DNA of 12,505 nucleotides, taken from Bacteroidota bacterium. GTDB taxonomy: Bacteria > Bacteroidota > Bacteroidia > Cytophagales > Cyclobacteriaceae. Made by a program: the position numbers and the translations under genes. The stretch spans positions 1 through 12,505 of the forward strand of contig JAEZBX010000339.1 of the NCBI GenBank assembly GCA_023412765.1, given 5' to 3'. The first letter of the stretch is position 1; each line of letters opens with the position of its first letter. This document shows, in pieces, positions 1 to 7,322 of the stretch. Below the pieces are notes generated by a model. The model was not told where the DNA came from, did no database searches, and saw only the letters and a program-made list of their open reading frames with translations.

Positions 1-13
1 CTGAAAACTTCCC

Positions 14-53
14 CAAAAGTGTTACTTTTGTATTGTTTAAAATTAGTCTAAAT
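14..53 (+). promoter_or_regulatory. Candidate promoter and operator of the suf operon
   Basis: The octamer TACTTTTG at 23-30 fits the Bacteroidota -7 element TAnnTTTG. The expected -33 element would lie at or beyond the window edge, so it cannot be checked. The -7 box sits inside a perfect 17-bp palindrome, CAAAAGTGTTACTTTTG (14-30, arms of 7, centre GTT). A second small dyad, TTAG-T-CTAA (43-51), lies between the presumed transcription start and the sufB ATG at 59. A palindrome covering the -7 box is a typical position for a repressor site. The identity of any regulator (an Rrf2/IscR-like or Fur-like protein is possible) is inference only. No Shine-Dalgarno sequence is seen before sufB, which is normal for this phylum. 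Confidence 0.45.
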
Positions 54-58
54 AGTAG

Positions 59-1504
59 ATGAGTAAAGACAACCAGGTTCTCGAAGAAATAACGTCCAGG
101 GAGTATGAACATGGCTGGACAATAAATATTGAGACCGATTCCGCTCCCAAAGGGCTGAATGAGGGGATCATACGGTTCATTTCTGCGAAAAAGAACGAAC
201 CCGAATGGCTTTTGGAGTGGCGTCTCAAGGCCTACCGTCAATGGGTTAAAATGGTCGAGCCGAAATGGCCAAATGTTACCTACCCTCCTATTAATTATCA
301 GGACCTCATCTATTACTCTGCGCCCAAACAAAAGGTGCAGCCCAAAAACCTGGAGGACGTAGATCCTGAGCTGATCAAAACATTCGAAAAGCTGGGAATA
401 TCCCTTACAGAACAAAAGCGACTGACAGGAGTGGCGGTTGATGCAGTTATCGACAGCGTTTCAGTTGCTACAACATATAAATCAACGTTAGCAGAACTGG
501 GAATAATCTTTTGTTCGTTCAGCGAGGCCGTTAAAGAGCACCCTGAGTTGGTGAAGAAATATATGGGATCTGTCGTCCCTATAAATGACAATTATTTCGC
601 TGCCCTGAACTCGGCAGTATTTACGGATGGATCATTCTGCTACATTCCGAAAGGTGTGAGATGTCCGATGGAATTGTCGACTTACTTCAGGATCAACGCA
701 GCCAATACCGGACAGTTTGAGCGTACCCTCATCGTTGCAGATGAAGGTTCTTATGTAAGTTACCTGGAGGGTTGTACAGCACCGATGCGCGATGAAAATC
801 AACTGCATGCTGCCGTAGTGGAAATCTATGCCATGAAAGACGCGCAGGTAAAATATTCAACGGTGCAAAACTGGTACCCTGGCGATAAGAATGGCAATGG
901 TGGAATTTACAACTTTGTGACTAAGCGCGGATTGTGCTTTGGCGACGGTTCAAAAATATCCTGGACTCAGGTGGAAACCGGCTCGGCAATTACCTGGAAA
1001 TATCCGTCTTGTATCCTGAAGGGTGATAACTCTATGGGTGAGTTTTATTCGGTAGCGGTAACGAACAATTATCAGCAAGCCGACACGGGTACCAAGATGA
1101 TACACATCGGGAAGAACACAAAATCGAGAATTGTATCAAAAGGTATCTCTGCAGGTCACTCGCAAAACAGTTACCGCGGACAGGTAAAGATCATGAAGCG
1201 TGCGGAGAACGCCAGAAACTTTTCGCAGTGTGATTCTCTCTTGATGGGCGACAAATGCGGAGCGCACACTTTCCCATATATCGACGTAGAAAATAACTCC
1301 GCCAGAATCGAGCACGAGGCCACTACCTCAAAGATTGGCGAAGATCAGATATTTTATTGCCTGCAGCGCGGCATTGATGAGGAATCGGCCGTAGCCTTAA
1401 TCGTAAATGGATATGCCAAGCAAGTACTTAATCAATTGCCAATGGAATTTGCAGTTGAAGCACAAAAACTTTTGGCGCTTACTCTTGAAGGCAGCGTAGG
1501 TTAA
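59..1504 (+). CDS. sufB: Fe-S cluster assembly scaffold protein SufB
   Basis: SufB is the cluster-building subunit of the cytoplasmic SufBC2D scaffold, where persulfide sulfur and iron are assembled into an Fe-S cluster. The protein has 481 residues, the usual family length. Conserved family blocks are visible: YLEGCTAP with C239, QCDSLL with C391, GAHTFPYI, and IEHEATTSKIGEDQIFYC with E418-H419-E420. The 27-residue spacing from C391 to E418 matches the Cys405 / EHE 432-434 arrangement that is functionally important in E. coli SufB, so the active site looks intact. The start at ATG 59 gives a full N-terminus and lies just after the -7 box. It is the first gene of the operon in this window, and sufC follows after 26 bases. 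An A-type carrier gene, often next to sufB in this phylum, could lie beyond the left edge. Confidence 0.97.
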   Translation: MSKDNQVLEEITSREYEHGWTINIETDSAPKGLNEGIIRFISAKKNEPEWLLEWRLKAYRQWVKMVEPKWPNVTYPPINYQDLIYYSAPKQKVQPKNLEDVDPELIKTFEKLGISLTEQKRLTGVAVDAVIDSVSVATTYKSTLAELGIIFCSFSEAVKEHPELVKKYMGSVVPINDNYFAALNSAVFTDGSFCYIPKGVRCPMELSTYFRINAANTGQFERTLIVADEGSYVSYLEGCTAPMRDENQLHAAVVEIYAMKDAQVKYSTVQNWYPGDKNGNGGIYNFVTKRGLCFGDGSKISWTQVETGSAITWKYPSCILKGDNSMGEFYSVAVTNNYQQADTGTKMIHIGKNTKSRIVSKGISAGHSQNSYRGQVKIMKRAENARNFSQCDSLLMGDKCGAHTFPYIDVENNSARIEHEATTSKIGEDQIFYCLQRGIDEESAVALIVNGYAKQVLNQLPMEFAVEAQKLLALTLEGSVG

Positions 1505-1530
1505 TATTCACTAAAAACGAACTTGAAAAT

Positions 1531-2286
1531 ATGTTAAGCATAAAAAATCTTCAGGCAAAAATCGACGATAAACAGATACTCAATGGAGTTAACCTCGACG
1601 TAAAGCCTGGAGAAGTACACGCCATCATGGGACCAAACGGGTCGGGCAAGAGCACGTTGGCTTCGGTGTTAGCTGGCCGCGAAGAATATGAAGTTATTGA
1701 TGGACAGGTAGAGTTCCTTGGAAAAAATCTTTTGGAAATGTCGCCAGAAGAGCGTGCACGTGAAGGTGTTTTCCTGGCATTTCAATATCCTGTGGAAATC
1801 CCTGGAGTAAGTACCATCAACTTTATGAAAACCGCTTTGAATCAGATCAGGGTACATCGCGGCCAACAACCGTTGGATGCTGTTTCATTTTTGAAGCTGA
1901 TGAAAGAAAAAATGAAACTCGTGGAGATGGATCAGTCGCTGCTCAATCGGTCACTCAACGAAGGATTTTCCGGCGGAGAAAAGAAGCGGAACGAAATTTT
2001 TCAAATGGCAATGCTCGAACCAAAGCTTAGCATTCTGGATGAAACAGATTCAGGTCTCGACATCGATGCTTTGAAGATCGTGGCGAATGGTGTGAATAAA
2101 TTAAGAACCAAATCGAATGGCGTAATCGTGGTGACCCACTATCAGCGATTACTGGATTATATAGTGCCAGACTACGTTCATGTGCTGTTTAAGGGAAAAA
2201 TAGTTAAGTCAGGTACAAAAGAACTTGCTCTCGAGTTGGAGGCTAAAGGTTATGATTGGATTAAGGACGAGTTAGCCCTAGCTTAA
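1531..2286 (+). CDS. sufC: Fe-S cluster assembly ATPase SufC
   Basis: SufC is the ABC-type ATPase of the SufBC2D complex. It is soluble rather than part of a transporter, and its ATP-driven dimerisation opens the SufB-SufD scaffold. The protein has 251 residues, typical for the family. The Walker A motif GPNGSGKST lies at residues 34-42. The ABC signature has the SufC-specific form SGGEKKRNEI, and Walker B with its extension reads SILDETDSGLDID, again diagnostic of SufC rather than of importers or exporters. A histidine switch follows in VVTHYQRLL. No membrane-domain gene is adjacent. The gene sits 26 bases after sufB and 12 bases before sufD, so all three are probably co-transcribed and translated at similar levels. 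Confidence 0.97.
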   Translation: MLSIKNLQAKIDDKQILNGVNLDVKPGEVHAIMGPNGSGKSTLASVLAGREEYEVIDGQVEFLGKNLLEMSPEERAREGVFLAFQYPVEIPGVSTINFMKTALNQIRVHRGQQPLDAVSFLKLMKEKMKLVEMDQSLLNRSLNEGFSGGEKKRNEIFQMAMLEPKLSILDETDSGLDIDALKIVANGVNKLRTKSNGVIVVTHYQRLLDYIVPDYVHVLFKGKIVKSGTKELALELEAKGYDWIKDELALA

Positions 2287-2298
2287 AGTTGTATAGAC

Positions 2299-3600
2299 AT
2301 GGATGTAAGCCTGAATGAAAGTAAAATATCGTTGGATGTTGCCCGGTTAATTGAAAAATCGCTGACACCTGATAATCAGACCAGGAAGTCGGCATATGAA
2401 ATCTTTCGGAGCCTGGGACTTCCTGCAAACAAAGCCGAAGAATATAAGGATACGCCGATAGCGCGCCTGTTGGAAAAAAATTTTAAGCTTGATGCGCCCG
2501 CAAGACCAGGTAAGGTCGATTTACCACCTCTACTTATTCCAAATCTCGATGCTGATGTCATTGTCTTTATCAATGGCTTTTTTTCAAAGGAGCATTCAAG
2601 AATTGACGAGTCTGCAGGGATATCAGTATTGTCGCTAAAGCAAGGGCTTGATGAAAACAATCCCCTCGTTCTGAAACATCTTTATGCCTATGCAGATTTC
2701 AAAAGCGACCCATTGGTAGCCTGGAATACTGCTGGCTGGTCCGATGGGATTTTCGTACACATCGAAAAGAATCACCCCGCTTCAAAGCCAATAATTATTC
2801 ATCATATCCACGACGCCAATAGCGAGGAGGTTGTAACTGTTACGAGAAATCTGCTTGTCTCGGATCCAGGAAGCAAGTTTACGCTAATCGAAAAGTTTGA
2901 TTCCACGGGTAAGTCAAACCATTTTTCAAATCACGTCACCGAAGCGTTAGTTTCAGAAAATGCGGAAGTCAATTATTATTCGATCCAGAATGATACTGGC
3001 AACCGTTATCAATATAATCTCACCCAGTTCTATCAGGCAAACCACAGTCGCGTGAATTCATTCAGCTTCTCGCTGAGCGGTAAGCTGATACGCAATAATT
3101 TACAACTTGCGCTGGATGGTGAGGGAATCGAATCTCACATGTTTGGCCTGTACCTTTTGAACAAGGATACACTGGCCGATAACCATACCGTTGTCGACCA
3201 CAAGAAGGCAAATTCGTTCAGCAACGAGTTATATAAGGGAATAATGGATGACAACTCTAAGGGAGTTTTCAACGGAAAGATCTACGTGAGGCCTAATGCA
3301 CAAAAGACCAATGCGTTCCAGGCAAACAGGAATATTCTCCTGACGGACAAAGCGACGGTAAACACCAAACCACAGTTGGAGATCTGGGCTGACGATGTAA
3401 AGTGTTCGCACGGATGTACAACGGGACAACTGGATGAAGAAGCGGTATTTTATCTTCAGACGCGTGGAATAAGCAAAGAAACAGCGCGCGCTATGATGCT
3501 ATATGCCTTTGCCGGTGAAATCCTTGATAATGTCAGTCACCCTGAACTAAAGACGTACCTCGATCAGTTAGTGAGTGAGAGGTTACACAAAAATTTCTGA
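2299..3600 (+). CDS. sufD: Fe-S cluster assembly protein SufD
   Basis: SufD is a paralogue of SufB that pairs with it on the SufC dimer and is needed for iron acquisition and cluster assembly. The protein has 433 residues, within the family range. The N-terminus shows the SufD-type helical segment with LGLPANKAEEYKDTP, a variant of the 'P..K.E.Y.T' block. The C-terminal core carries KCSHGCTTGQLDEEAVFYL. H371 in CSHG corresponds to the histidine implicated at the SufB-SufD interface of E. coli (His360). Between them lies the repetitive beta-helix domain. The start at ATG 2299 leaves a 12-base gap after sufC, and only 2 bases separate its stop from the sufS ATG, which points to translational coupling with sufS. 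Confidence 0.95.
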   Translation: MDVSLNESKISLDVARLIEKSLTPDNQTRKSAYEIFRSLGLPANKAEEYKDTPIARLLEKNFKLDAPARPGKVDLPPLLIPNLDADVIVFINGFFSKEHSRIDESAGISVLSLKQGLDENNPLVLKHLYAYADFKSDPLVAWNTAGWSDGIFVHIEKNHPASKPIIIHHIHDANSEEVVTVTRNLLVSDPGSKFTLIEKFDSTGKSNHFSNHVTEALVSENAEVNYYSIQNDTGNRYQYNLTQFYQANHSRVNSFSFSLSGKLIRNNLQLALDGEGIESHMFGLYLLNKDTLADNHTVVDHKKANSFSNELYKGIMDDNSKGVFNGKIYVRPNAQKTNAFQANRNILLTDKATVNTKPQLEIWADDVKCSHGCTTGQLDEEAVFYLQTRGISKETARAMMLYAFAGEILDNVSHPELKTYLDQLVSERLHKNF

Positions 3601-3602
3601 CT

Positions 3603-4850
3603 ATGACGACATCTCCTGCTCCATCCGTTCAATTTGATGTAGAAAAAATCAGGAAAGAGTTTCCGATTCTTCATCAAAAGGTAAACGGTCATGACCTTAT
3701 ATATTTTGACAACGCCGCTACTTCGCAGAAACCGTTGACGGTAATCAATACGCTTATTGATTATTATACCGGCTACAACGCAAATATTCATCGGGGTATA
3801 CACACGCTGGCGGAGAAAGCGACGAAAGCATATGAAGCTACACGCGAAGCAGCTCGTCAATTCATAAATGCGAAGCAGACTGAGGAAGTGATCTTCATAA
3901 CGCGAGGCGTAACGGAAGCCATCAATCTGGTTGCCCATGCCTATGGTCGCAGCTTCATTGATAAGAACGATGATATTATTGTTTCGGAACTCGAGCACCA
4001 CTCGAACATAGTTCCCTGGCAGATGGTCTGTGAACAAAAGAACGCTAATCTAAAAGTTATACCGGTACACGATAACGGCGAGCTAGATCTGGATGCATTT
4101 AAGAAGATGCTCTCGGACAAGACCAAGATCGTCGTAGTGAATCATGCCTCAAACGCGTTGGGCACTGTAAATCCTGTAAAGGAAATGGCAAAGCTGGCGC
4201 ATGCCGCTGGAGCGGTTATCCTTGTGGATGGCGCACAGGCTGCCGCACACCTTCCCATTGACGTGCAGGATCTTGATTGCGATTTCTATTGTATTTCGTC
4301 GCACAAAATGTACGGTCCGACAGGCGCCGGAATTTTGTACGGCAAACGCGAACTCCTGGAAAAAATGCCTCCGTTTTTTGGTGGTGGCGAGATGATCAAG
4401 GAAGTGACTTTCGCTAAGACAACATATAACGATCTTCCTTATAAGTTTGAAGCAGGCACTCCTAACATCGGAGATGTGGTTGCTCTCAAACCGGCTATTG
4501 AGTTTATCCAGTCGATCGGGAAGCCCCGAATGGCAGCACATGAGCACGAGCTGTTGGTATACGCCACGGATCAGCTCGCTGGTATCAAAGGCGTGAAATT
4601 GGTAGGGACCGCTGCGAATAAAGTAAGTATTGTATCCTTTGTAGTAGAAGGTATACATCATTTTGATATTGGCCAGATGCTGGATTCGCGCGGAATTGCC
4701 GTGAGGACTGGGCATCATTGCGCGCAGCCGCTGATGGATCGATTTGGCATCGAAGGAACAGTGAGGGCATCCTTTGCTGTTTACAATACGAAGCAAGAAA
4801 TTGATAAGCTGGCGGAAGGTCTGGATCGGGTGATTAATTTTATGAAGTAG
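3603..4850 (+). CDS. sufS: Cysteine desulfurase SufS (class II, PLP-dependent)
   Basis: SufS takes sulfur from L-cysteine, leaving alanine, and holds it as a persulfide for transfer to SufE and then SufB. The protein has 415 residues, slightly longer than the usual 405-410. The PLP-binding lysine is K235 in SSHKMYGPTG. The catalytic cysteine is C373 in RTGHHCAQPLMD, the class II (SufS/CsdA) motif. The N-terminal block YFDNAATSQKP and the EHHSNIVPW block are also those of SufS. The ATG lies 2 bases after the sufD stop. Downstream, a 90-base gap containing a heptamer array separates it from its partner sufE, which is the loosest junction within the suf cluster. Confidence 0.97.
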   Translation: MTTSPAPSVQFDVEKIRKEFPILHQKVNGHDLIYFDNAATSQKPLTVINTLIDYYTGYNANIHRGIHTLAEKATKAYEATREAARQFINAKQTEEVIFITRGVTEAINLVAHAYGRSFIDKNDDIIVSELEHHSNIVPWQMVCEQKNANLKVIPVHDNGELDLDAFKKMLSDKTKIVVVNHASNALGTVNPVKEMAKLAHAAGAVILVDGAQAAAHLPIDVQDLDCDFYCISSHKMYGPTGAGILYGKRELLEKMPPFFGGGEMIKEVTFAKTTYNDLPYKFEAGTPNIGDVVALKPAIEFIQSIGKPRMAAHEHELLVYATDQLAGIKGVKLVGTAANKVSIVSFVVEGIHHFDIGQMLDSRGIAVRTGHHCAQPLMDRFGIEGTVRASFAVYNTKQEIDKLAEGLDRVINFMK

Positions 4851-4872
4851 TGATGCGGGTAGGATATTGGTG

Positions 4873-4907
4873 AGTGGTAAGTAGTAAGTAGTAAGTGGTA
4901 AGTAGTG
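4873..4907 (+). repeat. Heptamer tandem array inside the suf operon (AGTAGTA type)
   Basis: Five consecutive 7-base units follow the pattern AGTRGTA/G: AGTGGTA once, AGTAGTA twice, AGTGGTA, then AGTAGTG. The array lies in the 90-base gap between sufS and sufE, beginning 22 bases after the sufS stop, and is followed by a GTAGGGTGTGCG stretch (4908-4919). The same heptamers recur after the aconitase gene at the right end of the window. No coding role is apparent. The array resembles short tandemly repeated heptamers known from other bacteria, and any function is unknown. Confidence 0.85.
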
Positions 4908-4940
4908 GTAGGGTGTGCGAAACGGAGTTAAGGTTTTAAC

Positions 4941-5375
4941 ATGAGCATCAACGAAATCCAGGACGATATTATCAGCGAGTTCTCACTCCTGGAGGGGGAT
5001 ATGGAGATGACCATCTTCTATATCATGGAACTGGGACAAAAACTTCCTGAGATGCCGTCAGCGGACAAGATTGAATCGAATGTGGTAAAAGGCTGCCAAT
5101 CAAAGGTATGGCTTACTGCAGCGTTGGATAACAATAAGGTAGTCTTTACTGCGGATAGCAATACGGCCATTACCAAAGGTTTGGTAAGCCTTCTGATACG
5201 CATATTTAATGAGCAGACGCCAGATGCTATTTTGAATTCGGAGCTCTATTTTATGCATAGTATTGGCATGGAACGATTCATCGGAACCCAGCGTTCCAAT
5301 GGATTCGCCGCCATGATTAAGCAAATGAAACTGTATGCGCTTGCTTTCAAGACCAAAATGGAAGTAAAATCATGA
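4941..5375 (+). CDS. sufE: Sulfur acceptor protein SufE
   Basis: SufE accepts persulfide sulfur from SufS, boosts its cysteine desulfurase activity, and passes the sulfur to SufB. The protein has 144 residues, close to the E. coli length of 138. The acceptor cysteine is C52 in the family motif VKGCQSKVWL (E. coli Cys51). The C-terminal block MHSIGMERFIGTQRSNGFAAM is the usual SufE helix-turn region. The ATG at 4941 gives a family-typical N-terminus. The stop overlaps the next ATG by ATGA (4 bases), so the following DUF59 gene is very likely translationally coupled. Its presence here indicates a SufS-SufE pair rather than the SufS-SufU pair of Firmicutes. Confidence 0.96.
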   Translation: MSINEIQDDIISEFSLLEGDMEMTIFYIMELGQKLPEMPSADKIESNVVKGCQSKVWLTAALDNNKVVFTADSNTAITKGLVSLLIRIFNEQTPDAILNSELYFMHSIGMERFIGTQRSNGFAAMIKQMKLYALAFKTKMEVKS

Positions 5376-5722
5376 CAGAACACACAAACAAAATTGAACA
5401 GGACAATGCACCGCCTGCTGAAAATCTCCAGGATAAGGTATTAGCAGCGATCAAGACCGTATACGATCCTGAAATTCCGGTCGACATTTACGAACTGGGA
5501 CTGATCTATGAGATCAATATCTACCCCGTAAATAATGTATACATTCAAATGACATTAACCTCACCCTCATGCCCTTCCGCTGAGGTAATTCCAGGAGAGG
5601 TTGAACAAAAACTAAAAGCTATTGAAGGCGTGAATGACGTCAAGGTAGAGGTAACATTTGATCCTCCATACTCACAGGAAATGATGTCAGAGGCCGCGAA
5701 ACTAGAACTTGGATTCCTATAA
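5372..5722 (+). CDS. sufT: DUF59/MIP18-family SUF-associated protein (SufT-like)
   Basis: This is a small DUF59 (PF01883, MIP18-like) protein of 116 residues, of the subgroup regularly encoded within SUF operons. Such proteins help deliver or mature Fe-S clusters on client proteins, and SufT in Staphylococcus aureus is the best-studied relative. The hallmark blocks are DPEIPVDIYELGLIY near residues 32-47 and TSPSCPSAE with the invariant C67, followed by the VEVTFDPPYS strand that closes the domain. The N-terminal 20 residues are polar and probably flexible. It overlaps sufE by four bases. The PaaD ring-hydroxylation subfamily shares this fold, but there are no paa genes nearby, so the SUF role is the better reading. 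The symbol is by analogy. Confidence 0.88.
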   Translation: MTEHTNKIEQDNAPPAENLQDKVLAAIKTVYDPEIPVDIYELGLIYEINIYPVNNVYIQMTLTSPSCPSAEVIPGEVEQKLKAIEGVNDVKVEVTFDPPYSQEMMSEAAKLELGFL

Positions 5723-5757
5723 TTTGTTTATATATACGCCTAAAACTTGAAACAAAT
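5722..5757 (+). promoter_or_regulatory. Inverted repeat filling the gap before the bacilliredoxin gene
   Basis: Perfect 8-base arms, ATTTGTTT (5722-5729) and AAACAAAT (5750-5757), frame a 20-base spacer. The right arm ends exactly where the bacilliredoxin ATG begins. The left arm overlaps the last base of the DUF59 stop codon. It could be an operator or an RNA stem that masks the start region. It lacks the GC-rich stem and T-run of a terminator, so read-through from the suf genes is expected. Function is not established. Confidence 0.35.
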
Positions 5758-6174
5758 ATGTACCCAGAACAATTAGTAGCCCCAATGCGAAACGATCTCA
5801 CAAGCGTGGGCTTTACTGAAATTAAGACTCCTGAAGAAGTAGATGAAGTGCTCAATAACCAAAAAGGGACTACCCTGCTGGTAATCAATTCTGTATGTGG
5901 TTGTGCTGCGGGTGCTGCGCGCCCTGGTGTAAAGTGGGCACTACATCATACTACAAAGAAACCCGATCAACTCGCAACAGTTTTTGCAGGCGTCGACAAA
6001 GAAGCCGTTGCAAAAGCTCGTGAATATACATTGCCATATCCTCCGTCATCACCCTCTATTGCATTGTTCAAAGACGGTGAACTCGTTCATTTTGTGGAAC
6101 GTCATCACATCGAAGGCCGCAATGCCCAGATGATTGGGGAGCATTTGCTGGAGGTTTTTGAGGAATACTGTTAG
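5758..6174 (+). CDS. BrxA/BrxB-family bacilliredoxin (DUF1094)
   Basis: This is a thioredoxin-fold thiol-disulfide protein of 138 residues, similar in length to Bacillus BrxA/BrxB (YphP/YqiW). The active site is C47-G-C49 in NSVCGCAAGAARPGV, the unusual CGC motif that defines this family. In bacillithiol-using bacteria these proteins remove bacillithiol from S-thiolated proteins. Many Bacteroidota carry bacillithiol biosynthesis genes, though none lies in this window. The gene is 35 bases after the DUF59 gene on the same strand, so it is probably the last gene of the suf transcript. A role in protecting or repairing cysteine-dependent Suf proteins is plausible but inferred. The stop at 6172-6174 runs straight into a heptamer array. 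Confidence 0.92.
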   Translation: MYPEQLVAPMRNDLTSVGFTEIKTPEEVDEVLNNQKGTTLLVINSVCGCAAGAARPGVKWALHHTTKKPDQLATVFAGVDKEAVAKAREYTLPYPPSSPSIALFKDGELVHFVERHHIEGRNAQMIGEHLLEVFEEYC

Positions 6175-6175
6175 C

Positions 6176-6203
6176 CGTTATTCGTTATTCGTTATCCGTT
6201 AAT
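6176..6203 (+). repeat. Heptamer tandem array (CGTTATT type) after the bacilliredoxin gene
   Basis: Four 7-base units (CGTTATT twice, then CGTTATC and CGTTAAT) start one base after the bacilliredoxin stop codon. The array ends in TTAATCGCGGGTGCG, nearly the same tail as the array at 8234-8268 (TTAATCGTGGGTGTG). Together with the arrays at 6228-6255 and 6361-6388 it fills the convergent intergenic region between the suf operon and the epimerase gene. No coding potential was seen. Confidence 0.88.
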
Positions 6204-6227
6204 CGCGGGTGCGTACTTGCAGTGGAG

Positions 6228-6255
6228 AGTTAATAGTTATTAGTTATTGGTTAAT
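6228..6255 (+). repeat. Heptamer tandem array (AGTTATT type)
   Basis: Four units (AGTTAAT, AGTTATT twice, GGTTAAT) lie 24 bases after the previous array in the same orientation. They keep the GTTAWT core and differ in the first base of each unit. Between this array and the inverted one at 6361, the DNA (6256-6360) is unique in the window and contains only a 10-bp palindrome, CATGCGCATG (6299-6308). Confidence 0.82.
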
Positions 6256-6360
6256 AGTAGGCCGTGCAACTCAGGGGTTTTCTGTTGACTGACGGAAACA
6301 TGCGCATGCCGTTTGTTCAATTCATTGGACTGGACATTCGCCACAGGATCCGTGCGAACG

Positions 6361-6388
6361 GATAACTGATAACGGATAACGATTAACC
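6361..6388 (-). repeat. Inverted heptamer array downstream of the epimerase gene
   Basis: On the - strand this reads as GGTTAAT, CGTTATC twice, then AGTTATC, the same unit family as 6176-6203 but in opposite orientation. A 12-base perfect inverted repeat links the two: CGTTATCCGTTA at 6190-6201 and its complement at 6370-6381. Each array therefore lies at the 3' side of the gene that points toward it: the bacilliredoxin gene on the + strand and the epimerase gene on the - strand, whose stop is at 6392. Confidence 0.85.
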
Positions 6389-6391
6389 AAT

Positions 6392-7315
6392 TCAAAAGGA
6401 AAATCGCGCTAAAAATTCCCTCAACTCCTCCTTAAGCGACTTCGGATTGGAGATACCTAATGTGCTATTAACGAGTGCATTAGGCTTCACCTTTAACTCA
6501 TGTAGTTTAAGGTGCTGATTGATGAAAATGAACTCGAGGTCGGGTATTAGTTGCTTGAGGTCATCCACAATGTCAAATACACGGATCGACCGATCCACGA
6601 GATTGTATGTACCGCTTGGAAGGTTGCTTGACAGCAAGGCATTCAAAGCCTTGGCGACCAGGTCGATATGAATGAAGGTCCGTGATTGTTTTCCATTGCC
6701 CTGCACCGTAACAATTTTGTTGAAATTTGCTTCGAACGCGAATTTGTTAATCACGGAATCAAACCTCATGCTTTTGCTATAACCATAAACGTTGCCGCAC
6801 CGGAAGATATAGGTGTCTTTCTTGTCCATCAGACGCCTCACGTGCTCCTCACCCCGGTATTTTGAAATGGCATAAAGTGTTGATGGGTTCGGCGTAGCGC
6901 TTTCATCAACAGCTTCATCACTTGAACCATAAATACCTAAGCTTGAAACATATACGAATTTCTTAACAGAGGGTGTTTCCTCAACTGCATAGACGAGTTC
7001 AGCTGTTCCCCAATGGTTGACCTGCTCATAGGAATGCGAGTCGGATGGCGCGAAAGGCGTGGTGACTTTCGCGGCAAGATGGTATACTACATCTACCCCT
7101 TTTAATACTTTTCGAAGAGACCTGGAGTCAAGGAGCTCCCCCTTCACGAAAGAGAGTTTTGGATACCTCTTGAGCTTAAGTCCCAGAAACAAATTGAAAT
7201 TGAAACGGCTAAGATTATCATAAATGATAACCTCGTTTACTGCTTCATTTGAAACCAACCAATTGGCTAACTCAGTGCCAATGTAACCGGCACCCCCGGT
7301 AACTAATATCTTCAT
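6392..7315 (-). CDS. NAD-dependent sugar epimerase/dehydratase (extended SDR)
   Basis: This is a cytoplasmic extended short-chain dehydrogenase/reductase of 307 residues, the length usual for nucleotide-sugar epimerases. The Rossmann NAD-binding motif TGGAGYIG lies at residues 6-13. The Y148-x3-K152 catalytic pair occurs in YAISK, with the serine in VSSLGIYG (S124/S125), and the FRCGNVYG and SRTFIHIDLVAKAL blocks are typical of the family. It probably epimerises, dehydrates or reduces a nucleotide sugar for surface polysaccharide. The exact substrate cannot be read from sequence, and GalE, dTDP-glucose dehydratase-like or reductase activities are all possible. It lies 7 bases downstream of cysH on the - strand and must share its transcript. 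No glycosyltransferase is nearby, so the usual cell-surface context is missing. Confidence 0.9.
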   Translation of the reverse strand: MKILVTGGAGYIGTELANWLVSNEAVNEVIIYDNLSRFNFNLFLGLKLKRYPKLSFVKGELLDSRSLRKVLKGVDVVYHLAAKVTTPFAPSDSHSYEQVNHWGTAELVYAVEETPSVKKFVYVSSLGIYGSSDEAVDESATPNPSTLYAISKYRGEEHVRRLMDKKDTYIFRCGNVYGYSKSMRFDSVINKFAFEANFNKIVTVQGNGKQSRTFIHIDLVAKALNALLSSNLPSGTYNLVDRSIRVFDIVDDLKQLIPDLEFIFINQHLKLHELKVKPNALVNSTLGISNPKSLKEELREFLARFSF

Positions 7316-7322
7316 CCGTGTT

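Noticed and set aside
3564..4037. Open frame of 157 codons on the - strand over the sufD end and sufS start
   Set aside because: It is antisense to two certain genes and has an implausible Cys- and Phe-rich composition with no family match.
4149..4796. Long open frame of 215 codons on the - strand opposite sufS
   Set aside because: It lies entirely within the well-supported sufS gene, is rich in His, Ser and Cys, and shows no recognisable domain. It is a shadow of sufS codon usage.
6291..6318. CATGCGCATG palindrome with flanking ACGG/CCGT considered as a terminator
   Set aside because: The perfect part has no loop, the outer pairing needs a three-base bulge, and only a short TTT follows, so it is not a credible rho-independent terminator.
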